A program made the translations under genes and the position numbers. Under the pieces are notes generated by a model. That model was not told the origin of the DNA. It searched no databases and worked only from the letters and a program-made list of their open reading frames with translations. 17,500 bases of DNA from Cristatella mucedo (lineage: Eukaryota > Bryozoa > Phylactolaemata > Cristatellidae). Position 1 is the first letter of the stretch, and each line of letters opens with the position of its first letter. Positions 10,042 to 17,500 of this stretch are shown in pieces. The stretch covers positions 3,595,001 to 3,612,500 of the forward strand of contig WPIO01000013.1 in assembly GCA_009760855.2 (NCBI GenBank), written 5' to 3'.

Positions 10042-10887
10042 ACCGCGCCGCGCCCGGCGGCGCGTGCGGGCGGGCGGTCGGAAGCGCCGGCTAGCGGCGC
10101 TACGAGCGGCGGCGGAGCTGTCGGTGTCGACAGCCGGAGCGGACAGCGCCGCAGCAGTAGCTCATCGCCGATTGACTGGCGACGCTCCCGCCGCCGACGA
10201 CTGCTCGGACCTGCTGCGCTCCAGCAGCCGACGGAACGCCGCCCCCTGCCGGCGGCTCGCGCAGGATGGGCCTCATTACCGATCGGCGTCTACGCCTTTC
10301 CCTGGCGTCGGGAAGGGGGGGAGGGGCTGAGAAGGTAATCCCGATCGATATTGCTGCGCTGAATGAAGCTGGCGCGCATCTTTTTTCCCGGGCGTCAGGG
10401 AGAGGTCAAGACGAAAGCCGCTCGCTTGCACGCAGTGCACAGCGGAGCAGGCTGCGCACGGCCTACTCCGCAGGAACAAAAGGATTTCGACAACGGCGGG
10501 CCCTAACCTAAACCTCGATTCGCGCGACGCGAAGTCGAGATAGTGTCTTCGACATCCGTTCGGCAAAACCTCCCGAGACGGTCTAAGAGAAATTGTTACA
10601 CGAATTGTTACTGCCCATTTCGGGAGGGCCTGAAGCGGCGTGCCGGAGGCCGAGCGACCAGGAAGCCACTTTGGAAGCCACTTCGGCGCCAGTGGATAAA
10701 AAACGAAATTTGCAGTGCTTCGCGAGAGCTTACGACGCGAGCTAAAGGCTAAAGGCCTCATTAGTCTCGGGCTAAAAAGAGTTGCCTCTTAATCGAGTCT
10801 AAACCCCGAACGAATCTTTAAGAAATACGATGGCCCTAAATGGAAGCCGTCCCTGAGTGCGGACGCCGGAGGAGGCGCGTAATTATT
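10042..10887 (-). promoter_or_regulatory. CpG-rich promoter and 5' UTR region of the minus-strand gene
   Basis: The sequence upstream of the ATG at 10041 is strongly GC-rich and dense in CpG up to about 10500, then less so. No TATA box is evident, consistent with a CpG-type promoter. Two small tandem words, AATTGTTAC at about 10592 and 10604 and GAAGCCACTT at about 10661 and 10675, are the only repeats noticed. The transcription start cannot be fixed from sequence alone. Confidence 0.45.
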
Positions 10888-11022
10888 GCAGCAGGCACAG
10901 CCTAAACACTCGCAGGCACACAAAGGATCCACTAAAATGCTGCAATAAACGAGCGTGTTTTGCGCTTCTTTTTTAAGTGTCTTCATTTCAGGGGAGGTGC
11001 CGGTTAGTCTCTGCTGGGGCTC
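10888..11022. repeat. 133-bp direct repeat, right copy
   Basis: This is the same-orientation partner of the repeat at 9127-9259. It starts GCAGCAGGCACAGCCTAAAC and ends near GCTGGGGCTC. Similarity ends abruptly on both sides. Confidence 0.75.
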
Positions 11023-11397
11023 TTTGGGTTCCCATCTCAAAAGATCGGCGGCGGCGGCTGTACTCTAGCGACACGCCTTTCGAGCAGGCCACTCTGTCCG
11101 ATATAGCTTCTAGGGCCGCAGTAGCAGCAGCCTCTCTCGCCGTTCAAGATCCGGTCGGTGGGTGGGGGGGGGGGTTGCACGCTGAGATCCGTCTGGCGGC
11201 GGCCACGACGGTGGTGCTGGCGCTCGCCGCATATCTTTTCGGCTGCCCCGCCGAGGAAGATTTTTCGGCCGTCTCATTCGGCTATAGCTGCCGAAGTGGC
11301 GGGGCGGGGCGGGGCTGCTGCTCGCGCGCGCACTCGCACTTCCGCTGCAGAAGCGCGAAGGCTTCGCTCGGACAAATTTGGACGCGCCCGCCCCCGT
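11023..11397. other. CpG-rich segment with GC boxes and poly-G
   Basis: No exon is supported. A run of 11 G lies at 11164-11174 after GGTGGGT, giving G-quadruplex potential. (GGGGC)3 at 11301-11315 forms overlapping Sp1/GC-box-type sites. An alternating CG tract lies near 11322. These fit promoter DNA, but no start site can be assigned. Confidence 0.45.
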
Positions 11398-11790
11398 TGG
11401 ACTAGGATGGTTGCCGGTTGAGCAACGGATACAGAGCAAAGTTCTTTCGCTGACCCACAAGGCCCGCCATGGCTTGGCTCCTCCATACCTAGCTGAACTG
11501 CTGCATCAGTTTCAGCCTCTTTGCGCCCTCGGATCCTGTGTGGACAATAAATTAGCTGTCCCATTCCTCCGCTTAAAGGCAGTTGGCGATAGAAGCTTTA
11601 GCTCTGCAGATCCTAGACTGTGGAACTCGCTTCCACAATTCTTACGCAGCGACAACTACTCTCCTACTGCCGACTAGGGTGCATCTTTTTCAGCGGTCCT
11701 GAACTGCTACTTCTATGCTACTCACTACCTCAACTGCTTCCCTGACTCTGCTGTCCTTCCCACTTTCTCTTTGTTGCCTGAGACGAAGTC
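11398..11790 (+). pseudogene. LINE (L2/CR1-type) C-terminal fragment
   Basis: From about 11405 one frame reads GWLPVEQRIQSKVLSLTHKA, then GLAPPYLAELL, then GDRSFSSADPRLWNSLPQFL, and stops at 11675-11677. These are the conserved blocks after the reverse transcriptase domain in L2/CR1-like ORF2 proteins (compare HWLPVKQRIDFKVLSLTFRS in the larger copy at 15475). The copy differs enough to be another subfamily. It is 5'-truncated, starting abruptly out of GC-rich DNA at about 11398. About 110 bp of pyrimidine-rich 3' sequence follows the stop without the hairpin or ATT tail seen in the other copies. It is non-functional. Confidence 0.7.
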
Positions 11791-12640
<850 letters not shown>

Positions 12641-13446
12641 AACGCGACGCTTTGTCAGCGCGACCTTGACCGCGTATCGGCGCATCTCGCGCGCTTTGGC
12701 GGCGGCAAGTTTGACGGCGCCGTCCGGGCCCAGATAAATAGGCAAGGCGCTGTGGACGAGGTGCCCTACACGGACCTGTAGGTGCGCAAGCGCAGCGCAC
12801 CACCGCAACGTTGGCTCGGCCGGCGCTCGGGTCGCCTGGCGCCGGAATTGGACGGGAGCGGGCTTCCTCCCGCCGCCGACGCGCCGCGAGATTCGCCGCC
12901 GAAGAGGACCGCTTTCGGACGAGGCGAGAGCCGACGCACCTTCGGCGTCCCACAAAGGATAGAATCGCCTGCTGGCGGTGCGAGCTGCCGACGGCGCAGC
13001 TGTCGTAACCTTAACGCCAAGTTGGCGACTCCTTATAAGGCGTCCTTTTCCCTCTGCGAGTTGGCCGCCGGCGGTTGACCGCAGCGGCCAACCCACGCCG
13101 AGCTTGCCGCTCGCTCGCTGCAAATGCGGCCGCAGCAGCTGCGGCGCGGCCATGCGCCAATGCTCCAGCGCGGAGCCCTGATTCATGCGGCCCGCGAGCG
13201 AAGCCCGCGCGCGCGTGCGGCCAGTGCCGCAGCGCTCGGCCAGACGTCGTTCCGCCGCCGGTCGGCTTCCGCCTCGCTTGTCCGAGACTTGCCGAGATGA
13301 GCGCGTTCGCAGGCTGCCGAAAATTTGTGTGTCGCCAGCGCTGAACAAAAAGACCTCCGTTGGTAGAGAGCGCGCGGTGTCTGTCAGAACCGAAGCCCAC
13401 AGCGGGACAGCATCGCCGGAAGTTCCCGCAAAGCGCTAGGGGTCTG
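12641..13446. other. CpG-rich segment, no confirmed gene
   Basis: Open frames overlap on both strands throughout, as expected for GC-rich DNA. One minus-strand piece (about 12785-12650) has coding-like base use and reads LVHSALPIYLGPDGAV then KLAAAKAREMRRYAVKV. It has a possible acceptor, CACCTACAG, before it but no good donor after it, because it runs into the repeat tail. An NRF-1-like word TGCGCAAGCGCA lies at 12783-12794. I cannot assign a gene. Confidence 0.4.
13031..13040. promoter_or_regulatory. CArG box (SRF-type site), also TATA-like
   Basis: CCTTATAAGG is a perfect CC(A/T)6GG palindrome inside CpG-rich DNA. It could bind SRF/MADS factors, or act as TATA on either strand. Function is inferred only from the motif. 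Confidence 0.35.
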
Positions 13447-13616
13447 CATTGCGGTCCGACATCGCTCCGCTCGTTTTGCGCCCCGTTTTTATGCGGAAAT
13501 TGAATGGCGCGAAACTCTCGTTCGCGTCTCTATTACGCCGATCGAAGTCGCCGATTACGCAGATGCGTCAGCGCGCCGCGGGTCGAGTCGGCTCGCCTCC
13601 GAAGCCGCCTCTGAAA

Positions 13617-13847
13617 ATGCAGCCGAGAAACGACGACATCATCCCGCTGACATCTTTCCAGGTCAGCCCAAGTCCGCAGTCCACGAGCGGAAGCGGAAGC
13701 GCCGACGCGCACAATGCTGCGCATCCAGCCCCGCTATCCGCGCGCGGAAGCCGCTGAGTCAACGAGTTTCGGGTCACGTAATCGCGACTGTCCTACTAAC
13801 GCGACGAGTGCAAGAAGACCGTACCGCCGAAACTCGGTCCGCGAAGG
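13617..13847 (+). CDS. Candidate first exon of a plus-strand gene, ending at a strong donor
   Basis: The edge of the CpG-rich block coincides with a near-ideal splice donor, AAGG|GTAAGTAAG, with intron start at 13848. Two reading options exist. An ATG at 13617 (AAA before it) opens MQPRNDDIIPLTSFQ and reaches a weaker donor, CCAG|GTCAGC, at 13661/13662; without splicing it stops at 13757. An ATG at 13714 gives 44 codons plus 2 nt (MLRIQPRYPRAEAAESTSFG onward), open all the way to the strong donor. The exon could also be non-coding 5' UTR. Downstream base composition turns AT-rich, as expected for an intron. No family is recognised and no second exon was identified before the end of the window. 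Confidence 0.3.
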
Positions 13848-14488
13848 GTAAGTAAGTATATTCGTCGAGTATCGGATCGAGATTTCCATTTCAGTTCCGA
13901 ACAGTGATGATACACGAATAATAAATTAAAATCGAGAGGGTCATGATAAGCCTCAAAACTTAGGAGATTAGACTCGATTCGCGTATTGTAATTATTCGGA
14001 GACAGTGTTGTCATAACCTGCAGCCTCCACATTCGGGACTATATTACAAATAATAATAAATCTGTGTAACGCTACGAGAGAACCAACGCTCTATATTATA
14101 GGCCCTTCACTTACGCTGGAAATAAAGCGCGTCTGGGCACGTCAGCATCCCCTGATTGGCTTGCATTTAAAATGAAGCCAAAAGCCTACCCGCTCCTGCA
14201 GCCTTTGCTCCGTCGGGGGTGAACCGCCGTTGTATTTGGTTGTGCCCAAGCACGTCCTGCTTGTCGTAGACTATTGGCTATCGATTCTCTAGCAGCGAGT
14301 CGCAAAGCGTCATAAAGATGGGTATTTCCCTCGGCTCGCAAACCACGCGACTCATTGTAATCTTATTATGTCAATTTTTTAATAACGACGTGCACCGTGG
14401 CAGCACGCATGAACGCGCACGACGGAAAATTTGCGCGGACCGTGCAAATGCTGCGAGGAATGTGTGCGTTTATAGGTCTTCAAGTCAG
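13848..14488. other. AT-richer non-coding segment, possible intron
   Basis: No gene or repeat is recognised. AAATAATAATAAATC at about 14049 and a CTGATTGGCT (reverse CCAAT) word at about 14151 are the only notable words. Confidence 0.45.
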
Positions 14489-14504
14489 TGACGTCGCGAC
14501 GTCA
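14489..14504. promoter_or_regulatory. 16-bp palindrome with two CRE-like half sites
   Basis: TGACGTCGCGACGTCA is a perfect palindrome. Each arm contains TGACGT, the core recognised by CREB/ATF bZIP factors. Motif only; no flanking gene start is defined. Confidence 0.35.
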
Positions 14505-14539
14505 GTCGGCAAGTCAGTCTGTTCGAAAGAGTTCGAAGC

Positions 14540-14573
14540 CGGAGCTTCCCCTGGCACGTGACGGGAAGCTCCG
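14540..14573. repeat. Strong 11-bp hairpin upstream of ATT repeats
   Basis: CGGAGCTTCCC (14540-14550) pairs perfectly with GGGAAGCTCCG (14563-14573) around a 12-nt loop that contains CACGTG. AT-rich ATT repeats follow directly. The layout copies that of a retroposon 3' end, but the stem sequence is unrelated to the LINE tail in this window. Confidence 0.6.
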
Positions 14574-14627
14574 ATTATGATTATTTTATTATATTATTAT
14601 TATTATATTATTTTTTTAGGCGTGTCG
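14574..14627 (+). repeat. Imperfect (ATT)n and T-rich tract
   Basis: ATTATGATTATTTTATTATA is followed by ATTATTATTATT and a T run. It lies between the hairpin and the 5' side of the LINE copy. Confidence 0.85.
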
Positions 14628-14681
14628 CTGCGCATCCGAGAATGAAGGGACCTAAAGGAGATTGGTGGCGGAACCTTTGAC

Positions 14682-15794
14682 ACCATCGATCACGAAGTTC
14701 TTCTAGAGCGCCTCTCATCTCGCCTGGGCATCACTGGCACTGCTCTGCAGTGGTTCAGGTCCTATCTCAGTGGGAGGCTTCAGAATATTGACGTGAATGG
14801 ACAAAGATCATCCGAGGTACCTCTGAAATATGGAGTACCTCAGGGCTCCGTGCTAGGTCCGGTTCTTTTCACGGTCTATACTCTCCCTCTTGCTGATGTG
14901 ATTTCCAAGCACAATCTAGGCTTTCACTTCTATGCGGATGACACTCAGTTGTACCTTTGCTTTGATCCCTCCCAGCCTTCGAGCACCTCAAATTCTCTCA
15001 ACTCACTTGCTGCATGCATTGATGACATCCGCACATGGATGGCAGCAAATTTTCTAAAACTAAACGATGACAAAACTAACTTACTAGTTATGGGCAAACC
15101 CAGTGTGATTCAGAGATTGGAAAGCCTGACGCTCAAAATTGGCTCTTCCAGCATATCTCCTGTCGAATCAGCTCGAAATGTATGTGTCATATTCCAAAGC
15201 GACCTCTCGTTAGACGACCATATCAGCTCCACAGTCAAATCTGCCTATTTTTAGCTTCATAATATTGCTAAAATTCGGGCTTGTTTAGATAAGGATACCA
15301 CGTCCAAGTTGGTCCATGCATTCGTGACATCTCGTCTCGACTTCTGCAACTCACTGCTTACTGGCCTACCAGCATGTGCGATCAGGCGATTGCAGCTGGT
15401 GCAAAACTCTGCAGCTAGGCTTGTCTGTGGTGAGCGTTGCAGTTGCCACATTACTCCACTTCTCGCCGACCTGCACTGGCTACCAGTCAAGCAACGGATT
15501 GACTTCAAGGTTTTGTCGCTCACTTTTAGGTCCCTTCATTCTAAGGCTCCAGCCTATCTCTCAGATATACTGCCCCATCAGGCCAAGCATCGTACCGCCT
15601 GCTTTTCGGAATCCAACAGTCTACAAATACCTAGTACAAACCTCAAATTCTTTGGAGACCGTGCATTTAGTTCGCATGCTCCCAAAGCCTGGAACTCCCT
15701 CCCGACCTGCGTCAGAACATTCCCTGACCTGACCACATTTAAAAGGAACTTAAAAACACACCTATTTAGGACAGCATTTAGTGGGTACCTGTGA
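14682..15794 (+). pseudogene. LINE ORF2 3' part: reverse transcriptase palm/thumb and C-terminal region, one nonsense codon
   Basis: One frame runs through the whole stretch except for a TAG at 15252-15254. Visible RT blocks are FDTIDHEVLLERL (finger/palm, from 14685), WFRSYLSGR, the GVPQGSVLGPVLF block at about 14832-14870, and the catalytic YADDTQLY box at about 14931-14954. Next are WMAANFLKLNDDKTNLLVMG (about 15036), the thumb, and after the nonsense codon RLDFCNSLLTGLP, HWLPVKQRIDFKVLSLTF and GDRAFSSHAPKAWNSLP, ending FRTAFSGYL. The YADD active site is intact, so the catalytic centre is not what inactivated this copy; the 5' truncation and the stop are. No host function is suggested. Confidence 0.85.
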
Positions 15795-15959
15795 TTCGTT
15801 CTTCACGTGCTTATGCGTGCTGACACTGTGCATGCTGCCACTAACCACATTTGCATGCTGACCCTGTGCATGTCACCCCTAACCATATTATTCATGTTGT
15901 TTGTTTTTCAAGCATGATTTTACTTACCATTTAATTGCATTTCCCTTTGCAGCAAATGT

Positions 15960-15991
15960 AAAGCGCCTAGAAAGTTCTCTGAGGGCGCTTT
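15960..15991 (+). repeat. Conserved 3' hairpin of the LINE/SINE family
   Basis: An 8-bp perfect stem AAAGCGCC/GGCGCTTT surrounds a 16-nt loop, TAGAAAGTTCTCTGAG. In L2/CR1-type elements such a 3' structure is thought to be what the reverse transcriptase recognises. The same tail appears near 660-730, 3450-3487, 4258-4290, 7288-7325, 9035-9075 and 12458-12606. Confidence 0.75.
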
Positions 15992-16000
15992 ATCAAGTAC

Positions 16001-16027
16001 ATTATTATTATTATTATTATTATTATT
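16001..16027 (+). repeat. (ATT)9 LINE terminal repeat
   Basis: A perfect ATT run ends the LINE. Confidence 0.95.
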
Positions 16028-16249
16028 GCTCACCTGCTCGTAGCTATGGACAGCTAGTACTACCGGCGTGGGCTGTGTGGCGAGACAGGTTCCAACGTCG
16101 TGCTGCAAGCTGTTTGCAAGTGCAAATGCGACAGATATTGTCTCTAACGCGTCATCTGGCAGCTAGTGACACGATTCGGGTTATGGGTTCGCATGCTTAA
16201 ATGAATTGCTCACGCGCGAGGAGACAGACGACAGTGACGCTGCTTTGTA

Positions 16250-16254
16250 CTAAC
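16250..16254. repeat. Target-site duplication, left (CTAAC)
   Basis: This pentamer is identical to 16579-16583 on the other side of the LTR. Confidence 0.65.
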
Positions 16255-16578
16255 TGCAGTTCGATTGCATGCGGGCTGGTACCGCTCCTTTCCTAAACAG
16301 CCGTTGGGAGCATCGTCGAGAGGGGCACAGCTGTTGCCCGCTGTGTGCATAGCTGTGGCCCGCTTCTAATGAGGCGTTGACACAGGCCGATAACCCGCCG
16401 GTGAACGGATGGTGGATTCACCATCTGGGTCGGCCAAGGGACAGCCGGAGTCGAGGAGAGGAGACTCGAGTGTGAGAAGGGGGCGAAGGCGGTCGTGCGC
16501 CTTTCGGCTCCGTGCGTCGGATAATAAACTGTTGGCATTGTTCATCGGCTGGCTCTCTGATGTGCGAACCAAACTACA
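16255..16578 (+). mobile_element. Solo LTR of a retrotransposon with 5-bp target-site duplication
   Basis: The segment begins TGCAGTTCG and ends CCAAACTACA. It is thus bounded by TG...CA with an imperfect short inverted repeat (TGYAGTTYG on reading the end backwards). The identical pentamer CTAAC flanks it at 16250-16254 and 16579-16583, as expected for the 5-bp duplication made by many LTR-retroelement integrases. The length of 324 bp is typical. A polyadenylation signal AATAAA lies at 16523-16528, 50 bp from the 3' edge, which suits an R/U5 boundary and gives plus orientation. No primer-binding site, internal gene or second LTR is seen next to it, so it is best read as a solo LTR left by recombination. 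Gypsy versus other superfamily cannot be decided. Confidence 0.7.
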
Positions 16579-16583
16579 CTAAC
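16579..16583. repeat. Target-site duplication, right (CTAAC)
   Basis: This pentamer is identical to 16250-16254. Confidence 0.65.
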
Positions 16584-16634
16584 TCGTTAATTCCGTCCTT
16601 CCATTTATTCGATTCGAAGCAGCGAGCGGTTAGC

Positions 16635-17001
16635 ATGACATTCTACTTTACATCAATTATGACGGCGCGACGGTTCCTGTCGTCTTCTTGCAAGGTATGT
16701 AGCATGCGTAGTAGACTGCTGGGCTAATCATTTGCTTGGCACAGAACAAGTCGTCGGGCCTTACCAACTCGTGCATCCGCTTTCGCCAGCAGTTGGGCAG
16801 TCCCGCCACCGTCGAGGAGCGTTCATTTCGTTGCTTCGCGGTAGCAAATAGAGACCCCTGATTACCGTAGTACTGTTACTTAATAGAACCGGAAATGCTG
16901 CTACCGGAAAACCCAGCACTGAGTTGTTCATCTTTCAGGGCGTCATGGGTTGTACAGCTTTACCTTGTTGTCGGCCCACCTATTTCTGGCCCAAGTTATA
17001 A
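16635..17001 (+). CDS. Candidate small three-exon gene, 72 residues, function unknown
   Basis: Proposed exons are 16635-16694, 16745-16840 and 16939-17001 (stop TAA). The first intron is 50 bp (AAG|GTATGT to GGCACAG|AAC, with a CTAAT branch-like word near 16733). The second is 98 bp (GCG|GTAGCA to ATCTTTCAG|GGC, with a good pyrimidine tract). Both are phase 0, and the frame stays open only when both are removed. The product starts MTFYFTSIMTARRFLSSSCK. It is Arg- and Ser-rich and free of acidic residues up to about residue 43, which would suit a mitochondrial presequence, followed by a Cys-rich end (GCTALPCC). Exon 2 has GC-rich third positions, unlike the AT-rich surroundings. I do not recognise a family. 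A second ATG at 16659 is possible. Unspliced reading through intron 2 would end after NRDP. It may be spurious. Confidence 0.3.
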
Positions 17002-17500
17002 TACACTGTCTGTCTGTTTCCTTTCACAATCGCACGTTCGCTAAATGTAAAGGGCTTACCATCGATGCTTATTTTGCAGAATATTGGCTTTCTTACTCTG
17101 ATAATTCCATTTAAACTGGGGTGCTTTGAATATTTTGTTGCCAGCTGCGAGTGTTGGTGCTCTTCAGCCACAATATAAATGAAACCGTTTTAACAGCTCA
17201 CCTTCACTTTACTTTCCGGTGCTATTCGCACACCTGGATTAGTCATAAGAATTTTATTCTGTAAGTTTTATTCTCAGCGGCTGCTCTACGCTACCAAGGC
17301 AAGTAAGATAGGCAAGGCAAGATCAAGTAGGTCATACTTGCCTCCGGGCACAATTGTGGGTATTTATCCCTATCAAAGCTTTTATAATAATGGCATGCGA
17401 CTACAAAGCAAGCAGTATCTAGGATAGAGATAATGTTTTGTCATAAATCACCCATTACAAATCTTGTGGTTCAGCCTAGCCGAGGATGTCAAAAATTAAA
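17002..17500. other. Non-coding, no recognised feature
   Basis: AT-rich DNA with no convincing exon, RNA gene or repeat. GGCAAG words recur near 17298-17321 without clear periodicity. Confidence 0.55.

Larger units (their letters stand above)
14682..16027 (+). mobile_element. L2/CR1-like non-LTR retrotransposon, 5'-truncated, complete 3' end
   Basis: This is the best-preserved LINE in the window. It begins abruptly inside the reverse transcriptase at TFDTIDHEVLLERL, so about two thirds of a full element (ORF1, endonuclease and RT fingers) is missing, as is usual after incomplete target-primed reverse transcription. The coding part ends at 15794. A 3' UTR of about 140 bp carries a 38-bp tandem duplication (15815-15852 and 15853-15891). 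A perfect 8-bp stem (AAAGCGCC 15960-15967, GGCGCTTT 15984-15991) and (ATT)9 follow. The RT motifs and microsatellite end place it in the L2/CR1 group. The exact 5' junction between 14640 and 14685 is unclear. Confidence 0.85.

Noticed and set aside
9367-10338. Plus-strand open frame of 323 codons
   Set aside because: It is the antisense of the minus-strand exon, begins at GTG, is dominated by Arg runs from the CGG repeat, and has no recognisable domain.
9127-11022. The two 133-bp repeats as paired LTRs of one element
   Set aside because: The DNA between them is a host-like exon with a CpG promoter. There is no reverse transcriptase or primer-binding site, and the ends lack TG...CA with target duplication.

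Overview
This window looks like animal (metazoan) nuclear DNA, most likely from an invertebrate; the species cannot be named from the sequence. The reasons are: long AT-leaning stretches with stop codons in every frame, GT-AG-type splice sites, several microsatellites, a tRNA-derived SINE, decayed L2/CR1-like LINEs, a hAT remnant and a solo LTR, set against a roughly 4.5 kb CpG-rich block that looks like unmethylated promoter DNA. There is no bacterial operon structure and no recognisable CRISPR, phage or plasmid feature. In the GC-rich block many overlapping frames stay open simply because stop codons are rare there, and I have not called them as genes.

Layout. Positions 1-630 hold a decayed hAT transposase C-terminal part. 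A tRNA-derived SINE on the minus strand follows (about 641-812). Positions 813-3330 are intergenic, with a GC-rich patch and a possible DNA-transposon end near 2127-2214. A second SINE copy lies at about 3338-3500 on the plus strand. A short LINE 3' tail ends in (ATT)13 at 4229-4339. An old full 3'-half LINE copy runs from about 6030 to 7356, with a CA/TA microsatellite grown inside its coding part. A minus-strand LINE/SINE tail lies at 9010-9085.

The CpG-rich block runs from about 9300 to 13850. Its clearest host feature is a minus-strand first coding exon (10041 down to 9598) for a membrane-anchored protein with a polyproline tract, ending at a good splice donor. The segment that begins after its membrane part looks like the start of an SMP/TULIP lipid-transfer domain, but that is tentative. 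A 133-bp direct repeat brackets this exon and its promoter. The block also holds a LINE C-terminal fragment (11398-11790), GC boxes, a perfect CArG/SRE motif, a 118-bp GA microsatellite that sits inside a LINE/SINE tail hairpin, and a strong plus-strand splice donor at 13848 that may close the first exon of a gene transcribed to the right.

From 13850 on the DNA is AT-richer. It holds a palindromic double CRE-like site, a strong hairpin followed by ATT repeats, a 5'-truncated LINE (about 14682-16027) with one in-frame nonsense codon and a complete 3' end, a 324-bp solo LTR with a 5-bp target-site duplication (16255-16578), and, just downstream of the LTR, a candidate small three-exon gene (16635-17001).

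How the parts fit. The unifying theme is one retroposition system. The L2-like LINE and the tRNA-headed SINE end in the same 3' hairpin, the expected sign of SINEs using the LINE reverse transcriptase, and at least eight copies of that tail are visible here. The host genes are incomplete in this window, and I find no convincing new defence or biosynthetic system.
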